From contig NC_044554.1 of assembly GCF_007565055.1 (NCBI RefSeq), forward strand, positions 142,537,463 to 142,601,462: a DNA stretch of 64,000 nt, given 5' to 3'. Source of the stretch: Rhinopithecus roxellana. Lineage: Eukaryota; Chordata; Mammalia; Primates; Cercopithecidae. The translations under genes and the position numbers were made by a program. Shown here piece by piece: positions 23,301 through 37,442 of the stretch. The stretch's first letter is position 1. Every line of letters begins with the position of its first letter. The notes below the pieces were generated by a model. It had not been told where the DNA came from and searched no databases. It saw nothing but the letters and a program-made list of their open reading frames with translations.

Positions 23301-26300
23301 TGATTTCTGAAATGTTTGAAATGTTGTATGTGTCCTCTCGTGTATATCTTTTTCTACTACTACCACTCTAGACCTATTGCAGTGCATCTTAAGTAGCCTG
23401 CTTCTCTCTCACCTGTCTTCATCTAGCTAATTCAGGGAACTACCAGTTCAATAAACGTTGAGCACCCATCATTCTGTGAATGGCTCTCCTCTGGCCACAG
23501 AATAGAGGGCTGGGTCTGGCCTGGAAGGTTCCAATCCATCCATGGTCTCAGCAGGCATTTCCAGTCATCTGGGCCGTCCCACACACTGGGCTCTAAGGTC
23601 ACCACTCTGCTGGTTCCCCAACCTGCCGGTAATTTCCACCCCTTTGTTCCTGCTTTTCTCCTTCTCTGAATGACTTCCCTTCCCTTTTCACTGAATCTCC
23701 TCTCCAGATCTGATGAACTATTCAACTTTCCAGACACAATTTAAACAAAAACTCTTTTCTTCAGCTTTTGTGTTCCTTTCTCTCTCTCTATCCAGTAAGG
23801 GCAGTATACGTGCTAGTAAATACATTTATTCATGTCTCTTGGCAAGGGTTATAAGTAAAATCTTTGTACGTGGAGGATATTGATATGCAACATGGCTACT
23901 GGTATCACTGCTGGCAGCCTTTAATTCTCTCTTCTTATGGATTCTAGCGAACCCTCTTTTACCGCCCCCCCCCCAAATTGACATCATTGCTTCTTCATCT
24001 GAATCTCCATGAAAACACCTAAAGCAAGCACTTTCTCATCACATTCTGTTATACTTATTATTATTAATCTGTTTGGTCCCTTCTCATTCTAGAGTATATA
24101 TTAACTAGGTCAAATTTATCTTTGTTTCTAAAGGTTTAACCCAGTGTCTTGCACCTAGTGTATGCTCAGTACAAGCTGAGTTGAATTCAGTTTGATCTCT
24201 AAGTTATTTTAGGTGGATTTGTTTTCCTACTTGACTAATCCTTCCTGGCAATGTGAGGTGAGGTGGCACTAAGCACGCACAATCATAACCAGAGGCAGAA
24301 AGTCTTTAAATGTTTTGGATCTCAAGCTTCTTGACATTCTGATGAATGCTGTCAACCAAGAAAAATTGTTCCTATGCACACGTTACAAATTTGGCATGCC
24401 ATTCTTAGATTTCCCCATTAAAGACCCTGATTTCCAGCTCTCTACATTAAGAGAATGCTGCCTTTTAATTGCATTTTTGAGTATTACATCTTTCAGGGTA
24501 TTGTTTTTCTTGACATTTGACTTTTTTTCCTTAGACTTAGGTATCTTTATTAAGAAATTTTAATTTTTTTAAAGTTTGAAGTAGATTATGGTTATATTTT
24601 TAAAAGATTACTTATCTTTTAGAGATAGGAACAGATTTATTGCAGAACTGGATGAGAAGACAGCTGAGATTTGCTTTAATATAATTCTGTGACAGAAAGG
24701 AAGAGAGACTGAATGAGAATATAAATGAGATAAAATTGACTATGTTAACAGTTGAAGATGGGTGATGAGTACATTCACTTGATTATACTGTTCTCTCTAC
24801 TTTTGGATATATTTGAGATTTTCCATAATGAAGTTTTTAAAAAGAAAATTTGGAAGTATTACAGCCTCTAAGAAATCCTTTTTTTTTTTTTAACACAACA
24901 TAAGAAAGCAATATGAATACAAATGTTCTTTTTTCTATACTTAGAGTTTCGCTTATGTGATTATTCGTTTAAGTGTTAAAACAGTTACACCTAAATCTGC
25001 AAAGAACTGTCTTGTGAACAATGCATTTCCATAAACATTTCACATCACATTTTAACTTCTCCAACAAATGAAAGGTTGGTGGCATTACTCAGTGCTTGTA
25101 GAACAAATTGATGAATATCTTACTGGTAGTTAATCCTCATCTTTTTTGAAAATTGACAAGTAATTTTCAGAAAATTTTGAAGAAGGGGTACAGATGTATT
25201 TAGTTTAACTGAGAAAATCAAGAGGTGAATGAAGTGGAGATATTGATGTTCTTCTGTGTGTCATAATCCAACTCAGAAGGCATTCAAAAAAAAAAGAGTG
25301 CTAAAACTGTTTTGAGCAATGTCAGCACTGTTAGGATAAGTATATTAGTCTAGGAAAATCAGGAGCAGGCCCAGGATAGGGTGTGACTGGTAGGTTCTTA
25401 CTCAATGTTTGCTTAGCTGAATACTTACTCTGACACCTACTTTATAATTTGTGCAATTTTTTAAACTTACTTTTTGATGTTTAAATTTTTTTATTGTGTT
25501 TTAGATATATTAAATGTCCTTTATAGCATGTCATCCTAGACTTTGGGATTTTAAAAGAATATTTAATTAATATGAAATCCACCAATATTAGCAGGTCATA
25601 AACAAGAATACTTTTCATTCTTAACTTACTCATGTCTGTGTATGGAGGCCATAGCGCTCTTTAGCAAGTATCTTTTGGACAGTTAGGTGCCAAGTAGAAT
25701 GATTTGCCCTGTTGTAAATTTGGCATGTATTAAGTGAAGAGTGCCAAAAATGTTCAGATAGTCATATTTGTAAACTATTTTGAAAATAAAGATTTGGATA
25801 TTCATTGAATGAACCATTCTTTGTTAAATGCCAAAAAGATGTTTTCATTATTCTGTCTTGATTTTTAGCAATAGGTGTTTCCATTGATGTTTTTAAAGTT
25901 TATGTCAAAAATGAAAGGAAAAAAGTATAATGACAATAAGAAAGAATAAAGCACTGTATTAATATTTAAGATAGTATAATCCTTTAGCTATCTTTAATCC
26001 TTTTAGTTCTGAAAATATTAATATTTTAGTAGGAAAACAATAACTTAAGATGTAGAGTTATTTTTTGTGTCAGATGTAGAATTATATCTTCTTTTCACAT
26101 CTGAACTTATTTTTATGCTAGATGAGAACTTTAAAAAATATAACAGGTGTACTGTTATTTTTGAGGACTTCTAAATAAGTCTCAAGAAAAGCCCTGGGGC
26201 AGAGATGAATAATAAGGGATAACAGCACTGTAGAGAATATATTATAAGCTACTATTGGATGATATTCTACTGTCATCCTTTTTATAATCCACACAGAAGA

Positions 26301-27390
26301 CTTTAATGCTTTTCAAACTAACCTGGATTTATGGTCATTTCTAAGAAGAAAAAAAATGTTACATGTTTTTGTCAGTGTACAAGGTAATTGAATGGCACTA
26401 TTATAAACAGGAAAGAGAACCCCTAGTTGATGGTGCAGAGGAAACTGCTGGCTGGAGGAAAAGGATGCAGTGTTAGTATTTGGGAGTGTGAAGATTGTGT
26501 TTTTGTTAGAGTTGAGCTTCTGCAGGAAACAATTTAAAAACTGTATCCTATAGTGCTAGAAATTATGGTGCCATAAATTTTCTAATATTTGTGTGTCCCT
26601 AAGAGGCAGTATTGTTAAATTCTCGCTCTAAAGATAAATACCTTTTTCCCCCCTTAATAGAACTCTTTGGTATTTTGGAAGTAACATATGCTAATTCAAT
26701 TTATCCAAGTGCTGAACCCAACTTTAATATTTATGCTCTACTCCATCTAATTCCAAACTATAAAATTTATGAGGCAAATAATGAAAAAGCTGCCTTCGAG
26801 AATCATATGAATAATTCTCTAAGACATTGCAGCAGCTTTAGTTGGCTCCCTGGAAAATGCACTGAGTGGAGACAGTGGATCAGGTTCTGGCCCCAGCTCT
26901 TCCATGTACATAAGCTCCAGATGGGCAGGGATCTTTCTGCTTTGATCTCTACTGTCTTACTAATGCTAAAATGGAATTCCTGACCTCAGCCAAGTGGTTT
27001 GACATCTCAGTGCCTTATCTGAGGGTTAGCTTAGGGACTGGGCTTAAATCCATGGTTTTCAAAGTATTCCATTCCGCATGAATGCCACTTGTAAGTTAAA
27101 AAGTAAAAAACAAAAACAAAAAAAAATGCACTTAATTATTAAAACGTTAATAAACACAACTGCAACTCAAATGCATCATTTGTTGTCTTTAAACATACTG
27201 TGGAGACCATCCGTGCTTGCTAACTTGTTCTACCCGATGTGCAATACTTGGAACAAAGCTCCACCTGCTAGAAAGTGACCTCCATGAAACTCGCCTGATT
27301 TAGTGCTTGCTGCATCCCTGTTGACTAGTACCAGACTTACCGTATTTGGTAAACAAATAAATGAATGATTCTCTGTAGGTTTAAACCTTT

Positions 27391-27697
27391 TTTTTTTTTT
27401 TTTTTTTTTTTTTGAGATGGAGTCTTGCTCTTGTTGCCCAAACTGGAATGCAATGGCGCGATCTCAGCTGACTGCAACCTCTGCCTCCTGGGTTCAAGTG
27501 ATTCTCCTGTCTCAGCCTACCGAGTAGCTGGGATTACAGGTGCCTGCCACCACGCCCGGCTAATTTTTGTATTTTTTAGTAGAGACGGGGTTTCACCGTG
27601 TTGGCCAGGCTGGTCTTGAACACCTGACCTCAGGTGATTCACCCGCCTCGGCTTCCCAAAGTGCTGGGATTACAGGCGTGAGCCACCATACCTCGCT
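27391..27697 (-). mobile_element. AluS
   Basis: Full length, with a T run of about 26 and flanking ttaaaccttttt on both sides. Confidence 0.92.
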
Positions 27698-27902
27698 TAA
27701 ACCTTTTTAAAATGTATGATTGAGAAAACTTGTAGCCCTGTCCTAGTTCTTTTTTATTTCCTTTAATTTGACTTTGTATGGTCCACTTCTATCAAGTTGT
27801 GTCAGGGAATCCAGTCCGATATCATCAGTGTACCCTAGACTAGGCTTCGCATTTCTACCCAGTTCATGCTCTCATTGTGTAATAAGCATGCATATGGAAA
27901 GT

Positions 27903-27905
<3 letters not shown>

Positions 27906-27952
<47 letters not shown>
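27906..27952 (+). repeat. (GT)n microsatellite
   Basis: About 23 uninterrupted GT units, likely polymorphic. Confidence 0.97.
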
Positions 27953-27954
<2 letters not shown>

Positions 27955-28858
27955 CCCTTCAAATAAAGCTTCACCTGCTAGACAGGCTTGGGCAGGTCCC
28001 CTTCTGAGAGGATGGGAGTTCCTTGGTTGAGAGAACTAGTAAGTGAGCAAATATTTGGACTCATGCCCACCCCCACCTTTGAGCTTCCTGAAGGTCCATT
28101 ATTATGGTTTTTAAGCAATTGCTCCAAAACAGAATTCTCTCACTGGTTACCAGTCTAGGCCTTTCTTTTCTTTTTATTTATTTATTTTTTCTGAAGATTT
28201 TATTTTCCCCTTTTCCTTGATTAAAAATCCTCTGAAGAGAGGCAAACACTTAAACACCCTTTTACTGTAGTAACTTTTCTTCTGACTTCCCATTGAACTA
28301 GTAGTCACCAACACTCCTGTCAGTTTTATGTCTTTCATAAACTAACTTGCTCTCTGGCATTGCCACTCCACTCCTTGCTGATTTTCATCTCCTGGTTCTC
28401 CTCGCCTCAGTTAGCAAGGCTAGTGTTGTGTGTGCTGTCCATAGCTCCTTTCCTCTAGGTGGAAAGTAAATCTCATATAAAATCATCTTTCTCCTCTACT
28501 ACGTAAAGCTCAACATATAGTTAGGCATCTTCCAATGAAAAAGCACTTTTCTGGAGGAAGGAACATTGGAGATGAGGAGACTCATTAATATTACTTTTGT
28601 CTTCAGTGGAGGTGAAAATCTCAAATGCATAGGCATTTTCTAAAAGGTTACATAGGATGATGTTAAAGGGTTTAAATTATTATCTCCATGGAGTGGAGCT
28701 GGGATATAAGGTCAGGAGTGAAAGATTGGGTAGAGCACTACCCTTCTGTACTGTGTTGGGGTTTTTTGTTTGTTTGTTTGATTGATTTTGTTTGTTTTTG
28801 CCATCAGTGTATTATTACTTTATAGTTTTAAAAGACTCGTTAAAATAATATAGAGACT

Positions 28859-29113
28859 GGCCAAGCATGGTGGCTCATGCCTGTAATCCCATCACTTTGG
28901 GTGGCCGAGGTGGGCAGATCACTTGAGGCCAGGAGTTCCAGACCAGCCTGGCCAACATGACGAAACCCCATCTCTACTAAAAAAAAATACAAAAATTAAT
29001 TACTTGGGAGACTGAGGCACGAGAATCCAAGGGAGGCGGAGTTTGCAGTGAGATTGTGCCGCTGCACTCCAGCCTGGGCGACAGAGTAAGACTCTGTCTC
29101 AAAAAGTATTAAT
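28859..29113 (+). mobile_element. Alu with internal deletion
   Basis: Missing about 45 bp at the start of the right monomer. Target-site duplication aataatatagagac (28844-28857 and 29114-29127). Confidence 0.92.
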
Positions 29114-29423
29114 AATAATATAGAGACCATCTTGCTTTTTTCTAAGCTTAAAATTATAATGTTATTAACAAATTTCAAGGACATTTCCCTCTCTGTTAGA
29201 GTTTCGGCTTTTCCTAAAGTGATGCAGTGGAACGCATGACTTTTAAAATAAAGATTCTAGAGGATATCACTGAATCAACTTATATAACTCCAAGTCCAAA
29301 TGCAAATCATTTTTTAAATTGTACTTTAGCATAATATAAGAAAAGATGGTAGAACTGAATTTTAATTTTTTTCTCCATGTAACCCTCCCCACCAAAAAAA
29401 AAAAAAAAAAACCCGGAGGATAT

Positions 29424-29721
29424 GTATTTATTTATGAGACGGAGTCTTGGCTCTGTCATCCAGGCTGTGGTACAGTGGCACGATCTTGGCTCACTGCAAC
29501 CTCTGCCTCCAGGATTCAAGTGATTCTCGTGCCTCAGCCTCCCAAGTAGCTGGGATTACAGGGGTGAACCACCATGCCTGGCTAATTTTTTTTTTTTTTT
29601 CAGTAGATACATGGTTTCACCATGTTGCCCAGGCTTGTCTCAAACTCCTGACCTCAGGTGATCCACCAGTCTCAGCCTCCCAAAGTGCTGGGATTGCAGG
29701 CATGAGCCACTGTGCCCAACC
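29424..29721 (-). mobile_element. AluS
   Basis: Tail reads (TTTA)n. Ends 'cactgtgcccaacc'. An unrelated A run (29394-29411) lies just before it. Confidence 0.9.
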
Positions 29722-30349
29722 TATATATACTATGTTTAAATGTGAACAGTGGTCGTTACTGAAAGTTAGGCTGATAGATTTTTTTATAATTTTTCCTTAA
29801 ATATTCTATAATATACATGATAAGCTAACCTTATAATCAGTCATTTTTAAAGGTTACCTCTCACTTTCAATTAAAGATGCTGTTATTTATCAGCTTAATC
29901 ACCTACTTTTTTGCTTCTTTTCAGTGTTTTGTTATAAAAACCTGGTTAGACACACCAGATAGCTTCAAAGTGGCCGCCTACTTTTTTCAATGGATTAGAC
30001 TCTGAATGATCTCTGGCAATTTTCTAAAATTAAATCTTCTGTCAAACAAGGAAATTTCTCATCATTAAGGATAATCAAAAGAATGCTCTATAGACTCTAG
30101 AGGAAATTCTAAAACAGGTTCATAAATCTATTAATTAAAAGGGGTTTTGATTAATGGAAGCATTATTAGTTTGTAGTTTTTCTTTCTTTATTGAAGGAAG
30201 GAATTACTTTGATGGGTAAATGCTGGAAAATGTTTTTTTAAATTACTTTAAGATACTATATAACATTTTGTGTTTATGTGTATTGCTTTGATAAATGTAT
30301 TTAAAATACTCTAGGAAAAATAATTTTTTGAATAGTTTCTTAGAGTTTT

Positions 30350-30735
30350 GTTTTTAACTGACATGTAGTAATTGTTTATATATGGGGTACAGTGTGGTGT
30401 TTCCATACACATATACATTGTGTAATAATTAAATCAGGGTGATTAGCATATTCATTACATCGAGCACATCATTTCTTTGTGGTAAGAACAATCAAAATAC
30501 TTTCTTCTAGCTCTTTTGTAGCATATGATACATTATTGTTAACTATAATAACTCTATTGTGCAATGGAACACTAGAGCTTTTTCTTCCTAACTGTAACTC
30601 TGTACCTGTTCACCAATCTTTCCCCATCCCCACCTCACTCCTATTCTCCTCTGTCTCCAGGAAACTACTATTCTACTCTACTTCTGTGATACCAACTTTA
30701 GATTCTACATGAGTGAGATCATATGATATTTGTCC
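30350..30735 (-). mobile_element. L1 3'UTR fragment (L1P/L1MA type)
   Basis: Antisense L1 3' sequence: 'tatatggggtacagtgtggt', 'gtgtaataattaaatcaggg', 'tattgttaactataataact' and 'ttctactctacttctgtgat'. It ends at 30735, abutting a 44-bp Alu scrap. Confidence 0.8.
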
Positions 30736-30779
30736 CCCAAAGTGCTGGGATTATAGATCTGAGCCACCACGCCCAGCCC
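30736..30779 (-). mobile_element. Alu 5'-end scrap
   Basis: Only the first 44 bp of an Alu survive, from 'cccaaagtgctgggattata' to 'cacgcccagcc', fused to an L1 fragment. Confidence 0.8.
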
Positions 30780-31033
30780 TAAAATACATATGGCTTCTTG
30801 TGTTTGCCATTGCTCCAGGGTTCTATGTATACATAATCAATTTTATTTCTTAATCATTTGAGAGTAGGTTGCATACACTTTCTGCCTTTATCCCTTATTT
30901 CTTCAGTATTTATTCTGTAAAAGTAAGATACTTTTCTTACAGAACCACAGTGCAAAAAAAAATTCAGTAAATTTTAACATAGATACCATTATTTTATCTC
31001 TATATTCCAACTTCTTAGGTTGTCGCAATAGTG

Positions 31034-31100
31034 TCATATATTTGTATGTATATATATATGTGTGTGTGTATATATATATGAACGACTATATATATACATA
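31034..31100. repeat. TATATG/TA-rich low-complexity tract
   Basis: Alternating TATATA and TGTGTG runs with partial dyad symmetry. Confidence 0.85.
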
Positions 31101-31492
31101 AATATTTTTTCCCAGTACATCATTCAGTCCAGGAATGTGTATTGCATTCAGCAATGCCCCCTTAACTCTCCTGGAACAGTTCTTAAGCCTTTGTTTTGGA
31201 AAGATGTTGCCATTTATGAAGAATACAGACCAGTTGTTTTGGAGAATGTTCCTAGATATACATCTATTTCCTCATGATTAGCTCTTCAGGTCATGTGTTT
31301 TTGTCTAGAGTGCCACGTGAGCAATATGTCCTTCTGAGTGTAAAACATCTGAAGTTGTAGTGATTGTATGTTGTTCTTTGGTTAAGGTGTTGTCTTGTTT
31401 CTCCAATGTGTAGTTATATATTTTTTAAAAATTTTATGTGAAGATGCTTGAAGGCTATGTAAGTATCCCGTTGATCATCAAGCACTCCCCAG

Positions 31493-31493
<1 letters not shown>

Positions 31494-31530
<37 letters not shown>
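31494..31530 (+). repeat. (CA)n microsatellite
   Basis: About 15 CA units followed by a CCACC-rich stretch. Confidence 0.95.
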
Positions 31531-31531
<1 letters not shown>

Positions 31532-31559
31532 CCACCCACCTACCCACCCATATAGGTTT

Positions 31560-32020
31560 AGCATACATTGATTACTCTTGCATGAATCAATTTTTTATTT
31601 AATTGTTGCAAAATGGTGATTTTCTAATTCAATGTTTCATTCTCTGTTTATTAGTTGACATTCTACTGAAAGAAAATCTTTCACCTCCTTCCCTTTCCTT
31701 GTGTACTGAAAAATTTGTTTTCTTTAAAATGAACCAAAAAGTTATGAGCATGGACCTGTGGGTTTGTATTTTATTGAATGTGTTATTAGCTATTGTCCTT
31801 AGTTATTTGGGTCCTCAAATTGCCCCGGGCTAGGCCAGTGGAATTGTCCTCAAGACGGCTCTTGTTTTGTTTTAGCTTGATTTTTTTTAAGGCACTTGTG
31901 AATTTTCGACACAAGACATCCCAGGATCATAGTGAATCTCTCCTGCTCCAACCTTGGAATCAGCCATTTATCCAAGGTACCTTGGTTTCTCTCAGTAGGG
32001 AGTGATATTTAGATCCTGTG
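31560..32020. repeat. Old interspersed repeat, family not resolved
   Basis: The sequence 'ttgttgcaaaatggtgattt' through 'ttggaatcagccatttatcc' resembles a known old mammalian interspersed repeat, probably LINE-derived. I cannot name it with confidence. Confidence 0.35.
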
Positions 32021-33630
32021 GCACATATCTTTTTATGCAAAAATGTTATTACTGCTTGGGACTCCTTGAGAATTGGTTTGAACGTCAAAAGAGTTTAAAA
32101 CCTTTTCACTTAAGTATATACATTTTTCTAATTATAAAAAGGATATGTATTTATATTACAGAAAATACAGACAAGCATAGGTAAGAAGAATAAAAGGTGC
32201 CTTGAACCCACTACTCATGTTGACCACCACTGGATGTGAGTGTTTTACATAGCCAAGATCACATCATGTATATAGAATATTGCATTTTGCTGTATCTACA
32301 TAGCATGTCATTGTTTTCTCAAAGTCATAGAAATTAGTCAATTTCATTTTTAAGTCACACATTGTATATTAAAATTTCTCTTTTCCTTCTTGATTTTGTT
32401 TCCATTGATGCAATACCCTAAAGTAGAAAAAGTTGGCTGGTATTGAGCTTCTTTCTCTGCTCTCTTTAAAGCCCGTATTCTTGCCTATCCTCTGCCCTCC
32501 CACTGAATTGCATAAGATGTAAAATTACCAATTTCAGAAATAAATTGTTAGTATCAGAGACTGGGAAACATGTATTTTGTACATTCTAACTGTACTTTTG
32601 GTTTGAGATATGACTATCTATTCCGTGATAAACTTTTTTTTTCTAAAATGTTACACAAGCGTTTGGCAAATACCAGTGAGTAGTTCAATGAAATACATGC
32701 TTAGTTGCCACGGGTATGTTTAGACCTGGGTGCAGAATTTTCAGCCCTTGAGAGCAGGGACCACCTCTGGCTTTGCTCACCATTGTTTTCTCTCTACAGT
32801 AGGGTTTCTCAACCTCAACACTTCATTGAAATTTCAGACCTAAGGGTCTTAACTTATCGAGAGCAGAGGTTTTAGGGCATTTTGTTAAAGTACCCTGACA
32901 CATTATATTTGAGGGATGGGTTTTCTAAAAGCCAAAGTATGCTACGATGTGGGTAGTGTAGATGTGTTTGTGTCTTTCTGAGTGTTGAAAGACATAAGAA
33001 TGACATCAGCAAAATTAGACCATCTGGAAGATTGAATGAGCTGGCCAGCTGTTGGGGGAAGGGCAGGGCCTGGGAGATAACTCATCTGGGGAAAGTGCAA
33101 GGGCCCAGAGGAAGGAATGCACATGCCTTAAGGGGCCTCTTAGAAAAGTAGAATTGCATTAATTAGAGACCAGGAAGTGACTCCTAGAGCGAAAGGATTT
33201 TAGGAATTAATTTATACTTCTTAAAAGTTTTTGAAAAAAGCTTCATTGAGATAAAGTAAGTGACATTGTGTAGTTGCCTTAAATTGTTTCTACATGGATA
33301 TTTAAAATGTAATTTTTGTAATATTTTTATTTTTATTTAAAAGGAAATTTTAAAAACAAGCATTTACAACTTAGGTCTACTAATTAGTTTAAGGTGTACA
33401 GTAGTTTTGGAAGTATAATAAAATGAAAACTTTATCATGGTGCCTTTATGTTTTATTAAAGGAGACTTACATTAACATGTTTAACTTGAAGTGCTCTCTC
33501 ACAGAATACAAGTTATTTGGGCTTTAATAACTCTTCATAAGATAGATAGTTGGTGCAAGTAAAGAGTCCACCATGAAAGTTCGTCACTGGAAAATATATA
33601 CATTTTTGAGGAGACTATACTTTTTTAAAT

Positions 33631-33743
33631 TTTTTTTTTTAAGAGACCAAGCTTCACCATGTTGCCTGGGCTGATCTCCAACTCTTGAGCTCAAGCAGTC
33701 CTCCTGCCTCAGCCTCCCAATTGCTGGAATTCCTCGCCTGACC
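33631..33743 (-). mobile_element. Alu left-monomer fragment
   Basis: A single-monomer piece, 'aagagaccaagcttcaccat' to 'tcctcgcctgacc', possibly a FLAM. Confidence 0.75.
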
Positions 33744-33820
33744 CTCTTTAATGCTTTTTTTAAAAGTTATTTTTGTTCTTTTATATTATTCAGGATAAGA
33801 ATGAAAGGAATAGGGATATG

Positions 33821-33822
<2 letters not shown>

Positions 33823-33852
<30 letters not shown>

Positions 33853-34120
33853 CCTGAGACGGAGTCTTGCTTTGTTGCCCAGGCTGGAGTGCAGTGGTGC
33901 GATCTCGGCTCACTAAAACCTCCACCTCCTGGGTTCAAGTGATTCTCCTGCCTCAGCCTCCCAAGTAGTGCACCACCATGTCCGGCTAATTTTTGTATTT
34001 TTAGTAGAGACAGGGTTTCACTATGTTGGACAGGTTGGTCTCGATCTCCTGACCTCATGATCTACCCTCCTTGGCTTCCCAAAGTGCTGGGATTACAGGC
34101 ATGAGCCACTGCTCCTGGCC
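33823..34120 (-). mobile_element. AluS
   Basis: T run of 30, body nearly full length with a short internal gap. Confidence 0.9.
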
Positions 34121-34810
34121 GACAGCAATATTTTTATATTAGAAAAAAGAGCATTTGACTTTATTTTTTCCTTAGAGCTGGACTATCAGCTATTTTTGAA
34201 TTTTAATTTTTTAAAATTATTATAAATACTACAACTTTCATAGTATTTGTTGGTAATTAAGCTTTTTGTACTGGCTGAGTGATTTTGAGTAGGCAGAGCC
34301 TGTTACAAAATCATGATAAAGATATTAAACAAGCTAATGTTATTTCAGGCAACAAATTGTTAGTGTTATTATAGGCATATAGTTAGTTTATTACTTAGAG
34401 TATCAATAATTTAAACTTTTAAAACCAACTTAATATTTTTTGTTTCTTTAGAGAGAATGATAATACAATGTTATCAACCCAAAAGATTCCTGGATTCCTT
34501 TATTTTCTGTAAAGGATTTTATATTGCTTGTTCTTTTAATTTTAGCATTAATGGAAAGGAAAATGGTGTATAGATATGGGTAATTTTTAAAGTTTATTTT
34601 AATAGTAGATAATTTTACTCATTTAAAATATAGAATAAAAGGTAATTCTTGAAACTTGTTATTAATACAAAGTACTTCATGAGAACACTGCAGTGAAATG
34701 TCTCAGTTTTACTGAGTTTTGTGTGTTGTTATTATATCTTTATGAAACATTTTATACTTTGGGAATGATATTGTTGCTCTATAATTTTTAGACTCCAAAG
34801 TCTTTTTTTT

Positions 34811-34990
34811 CCATCTTGGGCAACATGGGGAAACCCCTTCTCTACCAAACTATATAAAAAATTAGCTGGGCCTGCTGGCGTGCCTGTAGTCCCAGCTACT
34901 TGGGAGGATCTCTTGAGCCCAGGTGGTTAGGGCTGCAGTAAGCAGAGATCACACCCCTGCCTTTTAGCCTGGGTGACAGAGCGAGACTCC

Positions 34991-35024
<34 letters not shown>
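34811..35024 (+). mobile_element. Alu, 5'-truncated, long poly-A
   Basis: Starts at 'ccatcttgggcaacatgggg' and ends with a 29-base A run. Flanks share aagtc(c)ttttt. Confidence 0.88.
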
Positions 35025-35028
<4 letters not shown>

Positions 35029-35289
35029 TTTTTCCCTCAAGTCTTAAACAATATTGACTGCACACAGCATATTACTTTGAAATGCGGTAATTTTTCTTTT
35101 TTCCTCGCTATGGCCACCTGGCTTTGAAATATGTGCAGAATACTCTTAGAGCTACTTTATTTGAAAAATATTAATTAAAAATTTCTATTCTTTAGATTTA
35201 TTTTTACCTTTGTATCAAATTTAAGTGTTTTGGGACATAAGAATTGCATGACCCAACATAAGTAACCATTAGCCACACTGTTTAAATTT

Positions 35290-35650
35290 AGTTAATGGAA
35301 ATAAAATAAAATTAAACATTTATTTCTCTAGTCACTAGCCACGTTTCAAGGGATCAGTAGTGGCTACCGTATTAGATAGTGCTGATACAGAACATTTCCA
35401 TCATCACAGACACTTCTATTGGATACACTGCTCTAGAATAGGAGTTCACAAAGGGCCTCCTGGGGGTCCAGTCTAGTCCACGACTTGTGTTAATATGAAG
35501 TTTTATTGGAATACGGCCATGACCATTTGTTTGCACATTGTCCATGGCTGCTTTCACACTGTAACAGCAGAATTGAGTGGTTGGAACAGAAACCTTATAT
35601 CCCACAGAGAGAGTAAAATATTTTCCTTTTATTTCTTTACAAAAAATGTT
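35290..35650. mobile_element. hAT-type non-autonomous DNA transposon remnants
   Basis: Two adjoining pieces: one with 'gtggctaccgtattagatag' (about 35290-35440) and one with 'ttttattggaatacggccat' and 'tggctgctttcacactgtaa' (about 35490-35650). Both resemble common Charlie-like MITE families; the exact names are uncertain. Confidence 0.5.
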
Positions 35651-37249
35651 GTGTTCCCTGCTTTAGAGTATATATGCTCATAAAGTTAAAGTTGTTTGAA
35701 TAACATATGCATAGCACATGTTAGTAATATAGCATGTTACATAAGGCAGGTTATCATAGTTCAAAGATGAGTCAGACGAGAACAGTCAAAAATAGAATCT
35801 AAGACCAAAGTGCTGGATAATTAGACAGGAGCAGTCATTCCCTTGTAGGGACAACTAGAAGGTAAGTCTTCTGGTAGATCAGTTCCTTTCCAAAATGGAG
35901 AGAAGTAAAGAAGAGTCCCAGGTAAGACTGATCAGTTTACATCGAAGGTGCTAATCTACTGAAGGTGGGGTGGGCAACTGGAAGGATTAGTGCACAGTTG
36001 CCATGAGATGCACCTGTGCCAGTGTGGCTCATTGTCACACCTGGGCCCAGAGTTAAGGGACCGAATTTGAAAAAGATGCTAGGACAGTTAGAAGATTAAC
36101 AGAGTGAGGTAGGTAACAGAAATAGATGTAATAGGTTAGACCTAAAAACCTCTCAATTTACACTTAAAATAGGAATTTTTGCAAAAGTGTTTAATTCATT
36201 AATATAGTATAAAGTTTCTAAATATTTGATTGATTGGATCATTTTAGTATTCTTATAACCTTCTTTTACTCTTTATATGGAGTATCCAAGAAATGTAGTC
36301 TCTTAGATGACATGTGAAATACTTAAGTCCATTTTGTTTACCATTTTACATACAATTTTAATATTATTTTAAACCATGGAACTGTTCCATTTTGGTGGAA
36401 TATGTGCGTATTTTGTGTGTGGCTTATAGTTTTTAAAACAGAAGCCAAATTGTCTTGATGCATAGGTTGTGGCCCACAGGGATTTCTCTCTGAGGATACT
36501 GTTAAACTTTTATTTTTTTAAACTTATATATTTTTAGTTATTAGATTTGAAACTACATTGTAGGGCAGTGTACTAACAGCCTTTGACATTGGCCTAATAG
36601 AACTGTCATTGTTACTGTTTCTTTGTTATTTTCCTAGGTTGAAGCTAACAATTTCTTATTCAAAGTGTCCTTGCTTCTCTTAGGCCAGGGATTTTATAAG
36701 GGCTCAGTGAGTACCTTATAAAGGCTGACCCTTACTGGAGCAGATTATAGTGTAGCATGAAGAGCTAAATTTAGAGGGAAGCGGGGCCTCTGCTCCAAAT
36801 AGTAACAGCTAAAGGATAGACACTCTTGGAGAGCAGAATATCTTCATTGAGTCTGTCACCACCAGTGGGTGAGTTTTTGTTTGTTTGTTCTAATTTTGGG
36901 TGTTATATCAAAGTCTTTGCGTACATTTTTATGTTTGCGTGTTATTATGTGTTTGTGCACATGGAATATATCGAGGGTATGAAAAGTAAGCCCACATAGG
37001 TGGGTTATAAAGAAACAAACTTTTATGCTTAGAAAGGAAGCAAGTATAAAAGCTAAAGATTTTGAAAATGGAGTAATTCTTTCATATGCTGTGTTTGATG
37101 GTACTTCTCCATTAACAGAAATAATAGAAACAAGGTGCAAAGAGTTAATTAGGGAATTCCATGAGTTTGTATTCTAAACCCCAAAACAAAACTTTTAGGA
37201 GGGACTCACACTTTAGAATTTTTGAAATTACAAATTAAAAACCATTTTT

Positions 37250-37369
37250 AGCCTGAACAGTGATGTGTGCCTGTAATCCCAGTTACTCAAGAGGCTGAGA
37301 TGAGAGAATTGCTTGAGTCCAGGAGTTTGAAGTCACCTTAGTCAACATAGTAACACCCTCATCTCTAAG
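37250..37369 (+). mobile_element. Alu monomer (FLAM-like)
   Basis: A single diverged monomer from 'gcctgaacagtgatgtgtgc' to 'catctctaag'. Confidence 0.75.
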
Positions 37370-37442
37370 GAAGTAGAGAGAGAGAAAAAAAGGAAGGAAG
37401 GAGAGAGAAAGAAAAAGGAAGGATGGAAAGAAAGAAGAAAAA
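37370..37442 (+). repeat. Purine-rich (GGAA/GAAA)n tract
   Basis: Almost pure purine for 73 bp, following the Alu monomer. Confidence 0.9.

Noticed and set aside
26612..26983. 123-codon open frame on the plus strand in BZW2 intron 1
   Set aside because: It has no recognisable domain, has biased AT-rich composition, overlaps MIR-like sequence near its end and lacks splice or promoter support. This length is expected by chance in 64 kb.
36856..37140. 94-codon minus-strand frame in BZW2 intron 1
   Set aside because: No recognisable similarity and no supporting signals.
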